Shown in pieces: positions 1 to 9,173 of a stretch of DNA of 64,000 bases; positions within the stretch are counted from its first letter, which is position 1, and every line of letters starts with the position of its first letter. The stretch is from Pseudomonas taetrolens. GTDB taxonomy: Bacteria > Pseudomonadota > Gammaproteobacteria > Pseudomonadales > Pseudomonadaceae. The position numbers were made by a program, and so were the translations under genes. Location: positions 1,130,001-1,194,000 of the forward strand of contig NZ_LS483370.1 of NCBI RefSeq assembly GCF_900475285.1, in the 5' to 3' direction. A model generated the notes under the pieces. That model was not told where the DNA came from and ran no database searches. It saw nothing but the letters and a program-made list of their open reading frames with translations.

Positions 1-1499
1 AACTGATGACAGGCCCGGTCCAGTACCCACTCGCCAATGGCAATGATGCTGGCGTTTTTTTCTGCCAGGGGGATGAACACATCGGGGGCAATCATCCCGA
101 GTACGGGGTGCTTCCAGCGCAACAAGGCTTCGACACCGACCACGCGGTGGTCGCTGTAGCGGATCTGCGGCTGGTAGACGAGATAGAGCTGGTCACGCAG
201 CAGGGCTTCGCCCAGGTCTTTTTCCAGCTCGCGTATGCGGCGCATCTCACGGTCGACGCTGGCGATATAAAACTGGTAGCGCCCGCGTGAGCTGTTTTTG
301 GCCAGCGTCATGGTCTGCTCGGCTCTTTGCAGCAGCTGTTCACTGGTATCGCCATCTTCCGGGAACAGCGTAATACCGATCGTGGCGCGCAGGCGGATGC
401 TTTGCGGGTTCAGGAAGAACGGGTTTTCCAGGTCATCCAGAATACTTTGCGCCAGCTCGGCGGCTTCATAGGGGTGTTCGATGTGGGCCGGTACCAATGC
501 GAACTGGTCGCCCCCGAGACGCGCCAGAGCGCCCAGGCTTGCATTGTGGACGCGCATGCGATCGGTCAGGGCTTGCAGCAATTGGTCGCCGGCCTGATAC
601 CCATACTGTTCATTGATACTCTTGAAGTCATCCAGGCCGACACACAGCACCGCGACGCGGCGTTGTGACCGACCCGCATCGACAAGGATTTTGCCCAGCA
701 GCGTCTGCAATTGCTGGCGGTTCGGCAGCCCGGTCAGAAAATCGTACTCAGCCATGCGCAACAAGGAGCTTTCGGCTTCATGGCGCAGCCGCGTATTACG
801 CTCTATCGAGGCCAGCAACTGGTTGGCAGTGTTGACCCAGATCCCCAATTCGTTGCGCTCATGGCCCTTGATGTGCGGCAGTACGCGCTCACCGGGGCGA
901 TCCGGGTTGATGCTGGCCAGATTCTCAATGATGTGTGACAGCGGGCGTGTCAGCAGCCAGTGATAAACCAGGTACAGCACCAGCCCCATCAACAGGGCAC
1001 GCATTACACCCGAGATGAAAAGGATCAGGGCATTGAGCAAAAAGGCCTGGCCGTAGGTGGCCGTGTCGAGGGTAATGCTCAGGTCACCGTAGTATTCGCT
1101 GAAAGGTTCGCGACTCACCAGCGCAGTCGTGAACGTGCGTTCCTTTCCCATGATTAAATCGGTCAGCCAGCGGCTGGGCGAGTCATCCAGGGGGCGTGAC
1201 TTTTCGGCCAGGGTGGTTTCGTTCGGGTGGCCGATAGAGGCATGACGCATAGCCGTATCCTGGAAAAGCCCTTCAATGACCTGCATCCCCATTTCACGGT
1301 CCAGGCTATACACCGCCTGCGTCGATGGATCGCGAAACATGTCGAGGATGCGTTCGGCATCCACTTCGACCGAATGTCGCGTCTTGTATGCGTCGAAAAC
1401 AATCTGTGCGCAACTCAGTACACCGCCTACGGCCAATGCCGCTAGCAGTACGATCCGCAATAACGTGACCGACAGGCTATTTTTGAGGTCCCGCTTCAA
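1..1499 (-). CDS. bifA: BifA, c-di-GMP phosphodiesterase (GGDEF-EAL), 5' part only
   Basis: Inner-membrane c-di-GMP phosphodiesterase that lowers c-di-GMP and so controls biofilm and swarming. The gene runs off the window edge; about 499 of the roughly 690 residues usual for BifA are present. I read it on the minus strand from a TTG at 1499, preceded by AAGGA with about 7 nt spacing; an in-frame ATG at 1532 has no ribosome site. A membrane helix near residues 10-28 and a second near 150-175 flank a periplasmic part. The GGDEF motif reads GGDQF (about 500-515 in the window), the inactive form typical of BifA, and the EAL motif reads EALLRW (near 110-125). The end of the EAL domain lies outside the window. 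The neighbour sodB is the same as in P. aeruginosa. Confidence 0.93.
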   Translation of the reverse strand, partial: MKRDLKNSLSVTLLRIVLLAALAVGGVLSCAQIVFDAYKTRHSVEVDAERILDMFRDPSTQAVYSLDREMGMQVIEGLFQDTAMRHASIGHPNETTLAEKSRPLDDSPSRWLTDLIMGKERTFTTALVSREPFSEYYGDLSITLDTATYGQAFLLNALILFISGVMRALLMGLVLYLVYHWLLTRPLSHIIENLASINPDRPGERVLPHIKGHERNELGIWVNTANQLLASIERNTRLRHEAESSLLRMAEYDFLTGLPNRQQLQTLLGKILVDAGRSQRRVAVLCVGLDDFKSINEQYGYQAGDQLLQALTDRMRVHNASLGALARLGGDQFALVPAHIEHPYEAAELAQSILDDLENPFFLNPQSIRLRATIGITLFPEDGDTSEQLLQRAEQTMTLAKNSSRGRYQFYIASVDREMRRIRELEKDLGEALLRDQLYLVYQPQIRYSDHRVVGVEALLRWKHPVLGMIAPDVFIPLAEKNASIIAIGEWVLDRACHQ

Positions 1500-1671
1500 A
1501 GGGCTATTCCTTGTTCCTTGCCGACAATGCATGTGGCCATGCCCCTGAATAATCCGTGCGGACAAAGAAGGCAAGGCGTCGCGCAGCATCCTTACGGTTT
1601 ACGGGTCGTGCTTTTGTTCCCTGAGTTTGAATCGTAGAACAGAGTAATACTCGGGCGTTTTTATTCCGATC

Positions 1672-1702
1672 AAAAAAAACCCGGCCAATGCCGGGTTTTT
1701 TT
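1672..1702. terminator. Intrinsic terminator after sodB
   Basis: Stem CCCGGC/GCCGGG (1680-1695) with an A-tract before and a T-tract after, so it can work in both directions. It lies 15 nt past the sodB stop codon on the minus strand and separates sodB from bifA. Confidence 0.9.
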
Positions 1703-1716
1703 ACCTGGAGTCAGGC

Positions 1717-2313
1717 TTAAGCGGTGAAGGTTTTACCTTCGAACTGCTCGGCAACGAACTTCCAGTTAACGAGGTTCCAGAACGCTTCAACATACTTCGG
1801 ACGTACGTTGCGGTAGTCGATGTAGTAAGCGTGTTCCCAAACGTCGCACGTCAGCAGCGGGGTGTCGCCGCTGGTCAGCGGGTTGCCGGCACCGATGGTG
1901 CTGGCCAGCGCCAGGGAACCGTCAGCTTTCTTCACCAGCCAGCCCCAGCCGGAGCCGAAGGTGCCGATGGAGGTCTTGCTGAACTCTTCCTTGAACTTGT
2001 CGAACGAGCCGAACGAGGCGTTGATGGCATCAGCCAGTGCGCCGGTAGGCTCGCCGCCGCCGTTTGGCGTCATGCAGTTCCAGTAGAACGTATGGTTCCA
2101 GACCTGAGCGGCGTTGTTGAAGATGCCGCCCGAGGAAGTCTTGACGATTTCTTCCAGGGTTTTGCCTTCGAACTCGGTGCCTGGCACCAGGTTGTTCAGG
2201 TTCACGACGTAGGTGTTGTGGTGCTTGTCGTGGTGAAACTCCAGGGTCTCTTTGGAGATGTGCGGCTGCAGGGCATCGTGTGCGTACGGCAGCGGCGGCA
2301 ATTCGAAAGCCAT
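1717..2313 (-). CDS. sodB: Superoxide dismutase [Fe], SodB
   Basis: Cytoplasmic iron superoxide dismutase that converts superoxide to peroxide and oxygen. The protein is 198 residues, the usual size. Metal ligands are visible as the FHHDKHH stretch near residue 27, NHTFYWN near 74, and [11 protein letters not shown] near 157-167 (Asp and His). The residues around the active site ([15 protein letters not shown]) fit the Fe/Mn family and the Fe type by length and similarity to SodB. I chose the ATG at 2313 because it follows AGGAG with good spacing; the reading frame is open for 33 more codons upstream, but that part does not look like SodB. Transcribed alone, with a terminator just downstream. 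Confidence 0.97.
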   Translation of the reverse strand: MAFELPPLPYAHDALQPHISKETLEFHHDKHHNTYVVNLNNLVPGTEFEGKTLEEIVKTSSGGIFNNAAQVWNHTFYWNCMTPNGGGEPTGALADAINASFGSFDKFKEEFSKTSIGTFGSGWGWLVKKADGSLALASTIGAGNPLTSGDTPLLTCDVWEHAYYIDYRNVRPKYVEAFWNLVNWKFVAEQFEGKTFTA

Positions 2314-2620
2314 GATGATTCTCCTAATCAGGTCAGTTGCGGTGAGCGCAAGGCCGATCACGGGCGGCCAAACACGCGCCGGGGAGTTTTTACTCCTTGC
2401 GGCGCAGGGCAAAGATCATAGCACCGGGGTGTCGGCTTAACCACGCAACAACTGTGTGGAATAGAGGTTCCAGCCCGATTGATATGAAAAGGGCTGCGAT
2501 CTCACGGTAGGCGTGAGCGTGCTCGAGATTGAATCGTCAGCGGCATGCCTGTTCGGACAATGCTCACCTGTGCTGACGTTCTTTCCCATGCCTGCCTGGC
2601 CCTCAAGACAGGCTAGCGGT
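2314..2620. other. Intergenic region between argO and sodB
   Basis: This 307-nt stretch holds the sodB promoter region on its left and the 3' end of the argO transcript on its right. I see the sodB ribosome site, but no convincing terminator, repeat or small gene. Confidence 0.5.
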
Positions 2621-3223
2621 TCAACCCGAGACGATCAATTGCACTGCCACGGTAAACATCATGACCGCAACCAACAGGTCCAGCAGCCGCCAGGTATTGG
2701 GCCGTGCCAGCCAGGGCGCCAGCCAGGCAGCCCCCAGTGCCAGGGTGAAAAACCACAGCAGCGACGCACTGGCCGCACCGACCACATACGCTCCGGGTAC
2801 GCTTTGTTGTGCCCCCAGGGAGCCGATCAACAGCACCGTATCAAGGTAAACGTGCGGGTTGAGCAAGGTCACTGCCAGTGCACTGAGCATGACGGCCTTG
2901 AGCGAGCGCGCCGTGTGACCGGCCGACTGTTCCAGGCTGGAAGCAGAAAAGGCCCGCCGCAACGCCTGGGTGCCATACCACAGTAAAAACACCGCGCCCC
3001 CCCAGCGTGCCACGCTCAGCAAGACCGGGTTTTGCGCCAGAAGGGTTGCCAGCCCGAAGACGCCGGCGGCGACCAGCAACGCATCACAGACCACGCAAAA
3101 AGCGGCCACGGGCAGGTGATGTTCACGGCGCAGGCTTTGCGCAAGTACGAATGCATTCTGGGTGCCGATGGCCATGATCAGGCCGAATGCGACCAACAGG
3201 CCATTCAAGTAGCTTTGCCACAT
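2621..3223 (-). CDS. argO: LysE/ArgO family basic amino acid exporter
   Basis: Inner-membrane exporter of arginine/lysine and toxic analogues. 200 residues with about six hydrophobic segments, the LysE family size. The N-terminus carries the family signature (GLIMAIGTQNAFVLAQ, about residues 14-29), and NPHVYLDTVLLIG (about 122-134) matches the second conserved block. It is divergent from argP, whose product is the known activator of argO in enteric bacteria, with about 108 bp between them. Regulation by ArgP and lysine/arginine is inferred from this arrangement. Confidence 0.9.
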   Translation of the reverse strand: MWQSYLNGLLVAFGLIMAIGTQNAFVLAQSLRREHHLPVAAFCVVCDALLVAAGVFGLATLLAQNPVLLSVARWGGAVFLLWYGTQALRRAFSASSLEQSAGHTARSLKAVMLSALAVTLLNPHVYLDTVLLIGSLGAQQSVPGAYVVGAASASLLWFFTLALGAAWLAPWLARPNTWRLLDLLVAVMMFTVAVQLIVSG

Positions 3224-3331
3224 AAGGTTTACTCGATAACGACAACGTAAGAGAGGTTTGTTGCTGGCTATTCTCCGGCCCTTGGCTGTATAAGAAAAAC
3301 CAATATTGCTGATCGCTCATTAGGAAAACTG

Positions 3332-4225
3332 ATGTTCGACTATAAATTGCTGTCTGCGTTGGCCGCCGTGGTAGAGCAAGCCGGTTTTGAACGTGCGGCT
3401 CAGGTACTGGGCTTGTCCCAATCGGCCATCTCCCAACGCATCAAGCTGCTGGAAGCGCGCATCGGTCAGCCGGTGTTGATTCGGGCAACCCCGCCAACGC
3501 CGACCGAGATCGGTCGGCGCCTGCTCAACCATGTGCAGCAAGTTCGCCTGCTTGAACGTGACTTGCAAAGTGCCGTGCCGGCGCTGGACGACGAAGGCTT
3601 GCCCGAGCGCCTGCGCATCGCCTTGAATGCCGATAGCCTGGCGACATGGTGGGCGCAGGCGGTGGGAGATTTTTGCGCCGAAAAGCACCTGTTGCTGGAT
3701 CTGGTGGTCGAGGATCAGACCGTGGGCCTCAAGCGTATGCGTGCCGGTGAAGTGGCGGCCTGCCTGTGTGCCAGTGAACGTCCGGTTGCGGGTGGGCGCA
3801 GTGTGTTACTGGGAGCCATGCGTTATCGGGCGCTGGCCAGCCCGGCGTTTATCGCACGGCATTTTCCGGCTGGGGTGAGTGCCGAATTACTGCCCAGGAC
3901 ACCGGCTCTGGTGTTTGGTCCGGACGACTTCCTGCAGCATCGTTACCTGGCGGCGTTAGGGGTGGACGGCGGATTCGAGCACCATTTGTGCCCGTCGTCC
4001 GAAGGTTTTATCCGCCTGACCGAGGCCGGCCTGGGGTGGGGGCTGGCACCTGAGTTGCAGGTGCGCGAGCAACTGGCGAGCGGCACGCTGGTTGAGCTTC
4101 TGCCAGATAAAGTGATCGACGTGCCACTGTACTGGCATCATTGGCGCAATGGTGGACAACTGCTGGGGCAATTGACCGAACATTTATCCCGTTCGGCGTC
4201 CCGCTGGTTAGTGCCTTGGGCCTGA
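3332..4225 (+). CDS. argP: ArgP (IciA) LysR-type regulator
   Basis: LysR-family transcription factor, 297 residues. The winged helix-turn-helix is at about residues 3-62 (GFERAAQVLGLSQSAISQRIKLLE is spread over 18-42), followed by the periplasmic-binding-like effector domain. The start at 3332 follows AGGAAAACTG. Known ArgP proteins sense lysine and arginine and activate argO, which here is the divergent neighbour. ArgP has also been described as the replication-origin binding protein IciA. Confidence 0.9.
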   Translation: MFDYKLLSALAAVVEQAGFERAAQVLGLSQSAISQRIKLLEARIGQPVLIRATPPTPTEIGRRLLNHVQQVRLLERDLQSAVPALDDEGLPERLRIALNADSLATWWAQAVGDFCAEKHLLLDLVVEDQTVGLKRMRAGEVAACLCASERPVAGGRSVLLGAMRYRALASPAFIARHFPAGVSAELLPRTPALVFGPDDFLQHRYLAALGVDGGFEHHLCPSSEGFIRLTEAGLGWGLAPELQVREQLASGTLVELLPDKVIDVPLYWHHWRNGGQLLGQLTEHLSRSASRWLVPWA

Positions 4226-4277
4226 AAACCAGCGTTTAAACAGCAGGCAACACGAATTACAGCATTTGGAGCGATTG

Positions 4278-5276
4278 ATGAAAATTCTGGTCACTGGCGC
4301 GAGCGGCTTTATTGGCGGACGCTTTGCGCGTTTTGCCTTGGAGCAAGGCTTTGACGTGCGGGTCAGCGGGCCACGGGCTGAAGGTGTCGAACATCTGGTG
4401 CGACGCGGGGCTGAGTTTATCCCGGGTGACATGACTGATGGTTTGCTGGTGCGCGATCTGTGTGTGGATGTCGACGCAGTGGTGCATTGCGCGGGGGCAG
4501 CGGGAGCGTGGGGACGCGCTCAGGATTTGCACCGCGATAACGTGCTGGTGACCGAAAACGTGGTGGAGGCTTGCCTGAAACAGCGCGTGCGCCGCTTGGT
4601 GCACCTGTCGTGCGCGTCACTGTATTTCGATGGCCGCTCGCACGTGGGGTTGACGGAAGAACAACTTCCCAAGCGTTTCAAATACCCGTATGCCGCGACG
4701 AAAAACCTGGCGGAACAAAAGGTGTTCGGCGCCCAGGAGTTCGGGCTTGAGGTGATCGCCCTGCGCCCGCGCTTCGTCACGGGTGCCGGGGACATGAGCC
4801 TTTTTCCGCGCTTGTTGAAATTGCAGCGCAAAGGCCGTGTAGCTATCGTCGGCAATGGCCTGAACAAGGTCGATTTCACCAGTGTGCAGAATCTTAACGA
4901 AGCTTTATTGAGCAGCTTGCTGGCGACCGGTTCAGCGTTGGGCAAGGCGTACAACATCAGCAATGGCACGCCGATTCCGCTGTGGGATGTGATCAATTAC
5001 GTGATGCGCCAGATGAACGTACCGCAGGTTACGCGTTATCGGGGGTTTGGCCTGTCCTACAGTCTGGGAGCGCTTAATGAAGCCGGCTGCAAGCTGTGGC
5101 CCGGCCAGCCGGAACCGGCCTTGTCACGACTGGGCGCACAGATGATGGACAAGGACTTCACGCTCGACATCAGTCGTGCCCGGCACTATCTCGACTACAC
5201 GCCCAACGTCAGCCTGTGGGCGGCGCTCGACGAGTTTTGCGGCTGGTGGAAAGCCCAGGAAACGACTTACCGTTGA
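4278..5276 (+). CDS. NAD(P)-dependent epimerase/dehydratase family protein
   Basis: Extended short-chain dehydrogenase of 332 residues. The N-terminal Rossmann motif GASGFIGG lies at residues 7-14, and the active-site YPYAATK motif (Tyr-x3-Lys) is near residue 140. Middle and C-terminal parts resemble 3-beta-hydroxysteroid dehydrogenase/isomerase-like proteins. The start at 4278 has GGAG 6 nt upstream; a TTG 12 nt earlier is in frame but poorer. The substrate is not readable. It follows argP with a 52-nt gap and the same orientation, but I see no functional link. Confidence 0.8.
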   Translation: MKILVTGASGFIGGRFARFALEQGFDVRVSGPRAEGVEHLVRRGAEFIPGDMTDGLLVRDLCVDVDAVVHCAGAAGAWGRAQDLHRDNVLVTENVVEACLKQRVRRLVHLSCASLYFDGRSHVGLTEEQLPKRFKYPYAATKNLAEQKVFGAQEFGLEVIALRPRFVTGAGDMSLFPRLLKLQRKGRVAIVGNGLNKVDFTSVQNLNEALLSSLLATGSALGKAYNISNGTPIPLWDVINYVMRQMNVPQVTRYRGFGLSYSLGALNEAGCKLWPGQPEPALSRLGAQMMDKDFTLDISRARHYLDYTPNVSLWAALDEFCGWWKAQETTYR

Positions 5277-5386
5277 GGGGGCAGCACTGAAGCGGCTATC
5301 GGCTGTCCAAGGACGATCTAGGGCAAGAGTCGGCGGTTTATACTCTGGCCATTCAGCTTTTACTCAGGTTTAGAAAAGGTTTTGCC

Positions 5387-6214
5387 ATGCGTAACGATTC
5401 CCGCGACGACTTTGATGATGTGCCGACCTTGCGTGCCACGGTGGACGACGACGCCCCGCTGGCGCCGACTGCCGGGGCGCGGGAGCGCACCGCGGTCTAC
5501 TCGCGCGACACGCCGGTGGTCAAGGTCAAGGGCCCGAGTACTGGACCTTTGTGGGCATTGATCTGTGCCTTGGTGCTGGCGATGGCCGGGCTGGGATGGT
5601 GGAGTTTTCAGCAGATTTCGTTGATGGAGCAGCAACTGGTGGCCACGCAGGAAAGCTTTGCGCGGATCAGTGAAGACGCCGCGGGACGCTTGCAGGCGAT
5701 CAGCGGGAAGGTGGTTGCGAGCGAGTCGAACCTCAACAACGGCAGTGAAGCCCTGAAGCTGCAAATCAGGCAGCTCGAAGAGCAACTGCTTGAACAGGGC
5801 AAGCGTCAGCAAACTGCGGTGACGGGTCAGCAAGGGGAGCTGGACAAGCGTTTTGAGCAAATAAATGCCGCAATGCTGATGCAGGTGACCGCTCAAAAAG
5901 AAAGCCAGACCAAACTTGAAGCCGAGTTGGCCACGCTGAAAAGTGCCGTTGCAGAACAGGCCCGGCTGGATACTCAGATCAAAGGTCTGAGCGCTGATGT
6001 CACGGCCCTGAAAAAACAGGGCAATCCGGGGGCCGCTGTTCAACGCCTGGAGCAAGACCTGATCGTGCTCAAAAGCGAGCTGGAAACCCGTCCGGCCCCG
6101 ACCCAGGGAGCCAGCACCGCCGAGTTCGATGCGTTTCGCGGTCAAGTGACACGCAATATCAACACCCTGCAAAGCCAGATTCAGAACCTGCAAAAACAGA
6201 TCAGCGCCCGCTAA
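5387..6214 (+). CDS. Membrane-anchored coiled-coil protein
   Basis: Protein of 275 residues without a recognised catalytic motif. A charged cytoplasmic N-terminus (about 1-47) is followed by one membrane helix (about 48-68, LWALICALVLAMAGLGWW) and then a long Gln/Glu/Leu-rich coiled coil to the end. It ends in a run typical of coiled coils (INTLQSQIQNLQKQI). Homologues in pseudomonads are often labelled ATPase, but I see no Walker A motif. It may be a cell-envelope scaffold. AAAGG precedes the ATG with about 7 nt spacing. Confidence 0.75.
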   Translation: MRNDSRDDFDDVPTLRATVDDDAPLAPTAGARERTAVYSRDTPVVKVKGPSTGPLWALICALVLAMAGLGWWSFQQISLMEQQLVATQESFARISEDAAGRLQAISGKVVASESNLNNGSEALKLQIRQLEEQLLEQGKRQQTAVTGQQGELDKRFEQINAAMLMQVTAQKESQTKLEAELATLKSAVAEQARLDTQIKGLSADVTALKKQGNPGAAVQRLEQDLIVLKSELETRPAPTQGASTAEFDAFRGQVTRNINTLQSQIQNLQKQISAR

Positions 6215-6221
6215 AGGCTCT

Positions 6222-6260
6222 GTTAGCTGCTGCCGCAGGCTGCGATGGTGCGCAGCGCCC
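6222..6260. repeat. REP-like palindromic element
   Basis: Contains GCTGCCGCAGGCTGCG, the same core seen at 26768, 42997 and 52429, followed by a partial inverse. It lies between convergent genes (coiled-coil protein and the MFS exporter), a usual place for pseudomonad REP sequences. Confidence 0.6.
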
Positions 6261-6277
6261 CTTAGTCAGCCCGGGGA

Positions 6278-7795
6278 TTACCGGGCCTTGTCTTCTCGCC
6301 CGCGCAAGACCTGGTTGGGCATTGCGATCGCTGCGCATAATCCGAGCAGCGAGATCATTGCGCTGATGCTCAGCAAGTGGCGGAACGTCTGCTGCAGTTC
6401 CTGACGCAAATGATCGAGGGCGGGGCCCTGAGCAGCGTTCAGGCTGTCGAGCAGGACGTTGCCCGAGCTGCCTTCTCCCAGTAGTGCTTGCCCGGCCACA
6501 GGGGTCAGCAACGTGCCGTGAAGCAGCGCGAGGAGCAAGGCCGACATCAATGCCACGCCGACGGCACCGCCCAAGGCGCGAAACAGGTTGGTGGTACTGG
6601 TGGATACCCCGATATCGCGCTGTTCTACTGAGTTCTGCGCCCCTACCAGCGACGTCGGGAACTGCATGCCGGCCGCGATTCCGCTGAGCAGCATAAATAC
6701 GCCGCTTAGCAGCTCTGCATTCGGCGGGCTGAACGCCATGCCGAGAATGGCCAGCGGCATCATCATCGCACCGGTCAGGATCATCGGTTTGTAGTAGCCG
6801 GTCACCGACGTCATGCGCCCGGCAAAATAAGCACCCATGGGCAAGCCCATTGCCAAGGGCAGCAGGTGCAATGCGGCGCTGTCGGCCCCGGCGCCCGTGA
6901 TACTTTGGTAGCGCAGCGGTATGAGTACGATCAGTGAGATCGCCTGAAAACTGGTGAAGAACACCGTGCACCAGCACAGCACCGCATTGCGATTGGCAAA
7001 CAGGTGCATGGGCAGAAGAGGTTCCGGGGTGCGGCGTTCGTGCCACACAAACAGAATCAGTGCCATCAGCGCTGCCGCCAGCAGTGCCAGCACCTGATCA
7101 TCGCGCCAGCTGTGGCCCTGGCCGATCAATGTGATACCCAGCAGCAAGGATGTCAGGCCGACAATCATCAGCACGGTGCCCAGATAATCGATGACCGGTT
7201 TGCGCTGGGGAATCGGCAGCCCGACCAGGGTGCGATGAGCGATCCACCACGACACCAGCCCCAATGGCAAATTGATCCAGAATACCCAGCGCCATGACAG
7301 GTACTCGGTCATATAGCCGCCGAGCACGGGGCCGGCCACGCTGGCCACCGCATACATGCTGCTGAAATAGCCCTGATAGCGCCCGCGTTCACGGGGCGGC
7401 ACGATATCGCCGATGATTGCCTGGCTCACTGAAATCATTCCACCGGCCCCAATCCCCTGGATGATCCGCGCCAGCACCAGTTGTTCCATGTTCTGCGCGA
7501 GTCCGCAAAATAGCGAAGCAAGGGTGAACAGGCCCATGCCAAACAGCATCAGGCGCCGCCGCCCGTACAGGTCCCCGAGTTTGCCGTAGATCGGAACCGC
7601 TACGGTCATGGCTACCATGTAGCCGGAAATCACCCACGCCAGTTGGCTGACATCCTTGAACTGAGCAGAGATGGCCGGGATCGAGACGGCGACAATGGTC
7701 TGATCCAGAGCACCCAGAAAAATCGCCAGCATCAGGGCGAGGAGGATGCTGCGGATGGCGGGTCTGGATTGTGGGGGTTGATTCAGGTTGGTCAC
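6278..7795 (-). CDS. MFS exporter, DHA2 (EmrB/QacA, 14-helix) family
   Basis: Inner-membrane proton-driven multidrug exporter. From the GTG at 7795 it is about 505 residues, with 14 predicted helices. Motif A (GKLGDLYGRRRLMLFG, about 70-85), motif C-like GPVLGGYMTEYLSWRWVFWINLP split over 148-170, and D/E in helix 1 (GALDQTIVAVSIPAI) are the DHA2 signature. An upstream GTG at 7819 is in frame; I prefer 7795 because GCAGG lies in front of it. No partner membrane-fusion protein is adjacent, so export is probably across the inner membrane only. The substrate is unknown. Confidence 0.88.
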   Translation of the reverse strand: MTNLNQPPQSRPAIRSILLALMLAIFLGALDQTIVAVSIPAISAQFKDVSQLAWVISGYMVAMTVAVPIYGKLGDLYGRRRLMLFGMGLFTLASLFCGLAQNMEQLVLARIIQGIGAGGMISVSQAIIGDIVPPRERGRYQGYFSSMYAVASVAGPVLGGYMTEYLSWRWVFWINLPLGLVSWWIAHRTLVGLPIPQRKPVIDYLGTVLMIVGLTSLLLGITLIGQGHSWRDDQVLALLAAALMALILFVWHERRTPEPLLPMHLFANRNAVLCWCTVFFTSFQAISLIVLIPLRYQSITGAGADSAALHLLPLAMGLPMGAYFAGRMTSVTGYYKPMILTGAMMMPLAILGMAFSPPNAELLSGVFMLLSGIAAGMQFPTSLVGAQNSVEQRDIGVSTSTTNLFRALGGAVGVALMSALLLALLHGTLLTPVAGQALLGEGSSGNVLLDSLNAAQGPALDHLRQELQQTFRHLLSISAMISLLGLCAAIAMPNQVLRGREDKAR

Positions 7796-7918
7796 TGAGC
7801 ACCTGCAGGACAAGGCCACAGGGCGACAAGCCTGTGGTGGCTGTGCCGGGCAGTGTACTTGAAAGGTGTTTTTTTTCAGTGCCCGAATACCTTTTTTGAG
7901 CGATGGGTATTGAGCAAG

Positions 7919-7940
7919 CCGGACTGACGGGTCAGTCCGG
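7919..7940. promoter_or_regulatory. Perfect 10-bp-arm inverted repeat upstream of the MFS gene
   Basis: Arms CCGGACTGAC and GTCAGTCCGG separated by 2 bp. It lies about 125 bp upstream of the MFS start and 21 bp past the end of the small protein gene (7961-8134). There is no T-tract, so it is either an operator-type site or a transcript-end hairpin without a clear U-run. Confidence 0.45.
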
Positions 7941-7960
7941 CCTGATACTCCGGGGCTTCC

Positions 7961-8134
7961 TTACCTCAGAGCGCTGAACGTGGCGTTCAACGAATAGCAG
8001 TGTCCGCCCTGACAACTGGCGGTCAATCCGGCTTGCCGTGTTTGCTCGGCGCGGTAGCAAGCGCCTGCAAACAATACTGCGACAGCAAATACGATAAACA
8101 CGGTCATGCATCTGGTTTTTGTTTTAGTAGTCAT
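7961..8134 (-). CDS. Small single-pass membrane or secreted protein, unknown
   Basis: 57 residues from the ATG at 8134. AAGGAG lies 11 nt upstream; an ATG at 8143 is only 2 nt from that site and is less likely. A basic start (TTKTKTR) precedes a hydrophobic segment (MTVFIVFAVAVLFAGAC), then a short hydrophilic tail with two cysteines (SCQGGHC). It could be a membrane-anchored or periplasmic small protein with a disulfide. I do not recognise it. It sits alone, same strand as the MFS gene. Confidence 0.5.
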   Translation of the reverse strand: MTTKTKTRCMTVFIVFAVAVLFAGACYRAEQTRQAGLTASCQGGHCYSLNATFSALR

Positions 8135-8267
8135 GGCACTCATTTCTCCTTAACCATCGGAGTCAGACCTAGACTTCACACCGTTGAGGCTAGCTCAGAC
8201 CCTCGCACTTGCCCTGCCAGTTGTACGAGTGGTGCTGGCGCGTTTCATCCCTCAAATGGACTACTCG

Positions 8268-9173
8268 CTACAAACCCTTATCCCACTCCGGAGGGTCGGT
8301 GAAACGGCTTGCGAGAAAGTCGAGCATGCTGCGCAGCGTGGCGGGCATCTGTTTGCGCGAGGCATACACCGCGTAAATGGTCATGACCCGGGGTTCGGCT
8401 TCGGGCAGCAGGCGTACCAGTTCGCCGCGTTGCACATAGGTTGCTGCCTGATAGCTGGGCAGCAGCGTAATACCTGCACCCGCCAGGGCCGCGCTCAATA
8501 ATGTACTGGCCTCGTTGGCGGTGATGTTGCCCTGGACCGGAACAGACACGTCCTCGCCGTTGCGGGTGAAATGCCACAGACTTTTGCCGTAATAGGAATG
8601 GCTGAGGCAATTGTGCCGGCTGAGTGCTTCGACCTCTTGCGGAGCGGGGTGCTCACGCAGATACGCCGGCGAGGCACAGAGCACAGAGCGGCACACAGTC
8701 AGCTTACGAGCGATCAAGCTCGGGTCCAGCTCATGGCTGGTGCGAATTGCCAGATCGATACGCTCATCCACCAGGTTCACTGTGCGGTCGAGCATTTGCA
8801 GGTCGACGTTGACCTCGGGGTAAAGACGCACATAGTCGGTGACGGCAGCGGCCAATTGCGCCTGGCCGAACGAGGTGCTGACACTGATGCGCAATAACCC
8901 TCGCGGTGCATCGCCGGGCAGGGTGACGGCAGCCTGCAGCTCATCGGCCAGCTCGAGCATTTGTCGGCAGCGTGGCAGGGTTTCCTCGCCGGCTGTCGTC
9001 AGGCTCAGCTTGCGCGTAGTGCGGTGCATCAAACGCGCGCCAACCCATGCTTCCAGCTCGGCCAGGTAGCGCGATACCACGGGTCGCGAGAGGTCCAGTT
9101 GGTCAGCGGCAGCTGATTGGCTGCCAAGATCCACGACGGTGACGAACACGCGCATTGCGATAAGACGATCCAT
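8268..9173 (-). CDS. LysR-type transcriptional regulator
   Basis: 301 residues. N-terminal winged helix (MDRLIAMRVFVTVVDLG; helix-turn-helix about 15-60 with AAADQLDLSRPVVSRYLAELE) of the CrgA/DmlR-like LysR subgroup, followed by the substrate-binding domain (about 90-290). It is divergent from the metallo-beta-lactamase-fold gene at 9302 with about 128 bp between, so that gene and/or the reductase after it are the probable targets. An 8-bp inverted repeat, TGCCCGAT...ATCGGGCA (9178-9185/9229-9236), lies in this gap. The ligand is unknown. Confidence 0.85.
   Translation of the reverse strand: MDRLIAMRVFVTVVDLGSQSAAADQLDLSRPVVSRYLAELEAWVGARLMHRTTRKLSLTTAGEETLPRCRQMLELADELQAAVTLPGDAPRGLLRISVSTSFGQAQLAAAVTDYVRLYPEVNVDLQMLDRTVNLVDERIDLAIRTSHELDPSLIARKLTVCRSVLCASPAYLREHPAPQEVEALSRHNCLSHSYYGKSLWHFTRNGEDVSVPVQGNITANEASTLLSAALAGAGITLLPSYQAATYVQRGELVRLLPEAEPRVMTIYAVYASRKQMPATLRSMLDFLASRFTDPPEWDKGL

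Noticed and set aside
1831..2421. 196-codon frame opposite sodB
   Set aside because: Antisense to sodB, which has all Fe ligands and a ribosome site.
5360..6193. 277-codon open frame opposite the coiled-coil gene
   Set aside because: The plus-strand frame has the membrane helix, coiled coil and a good ribosome site; the reverse frame has none.
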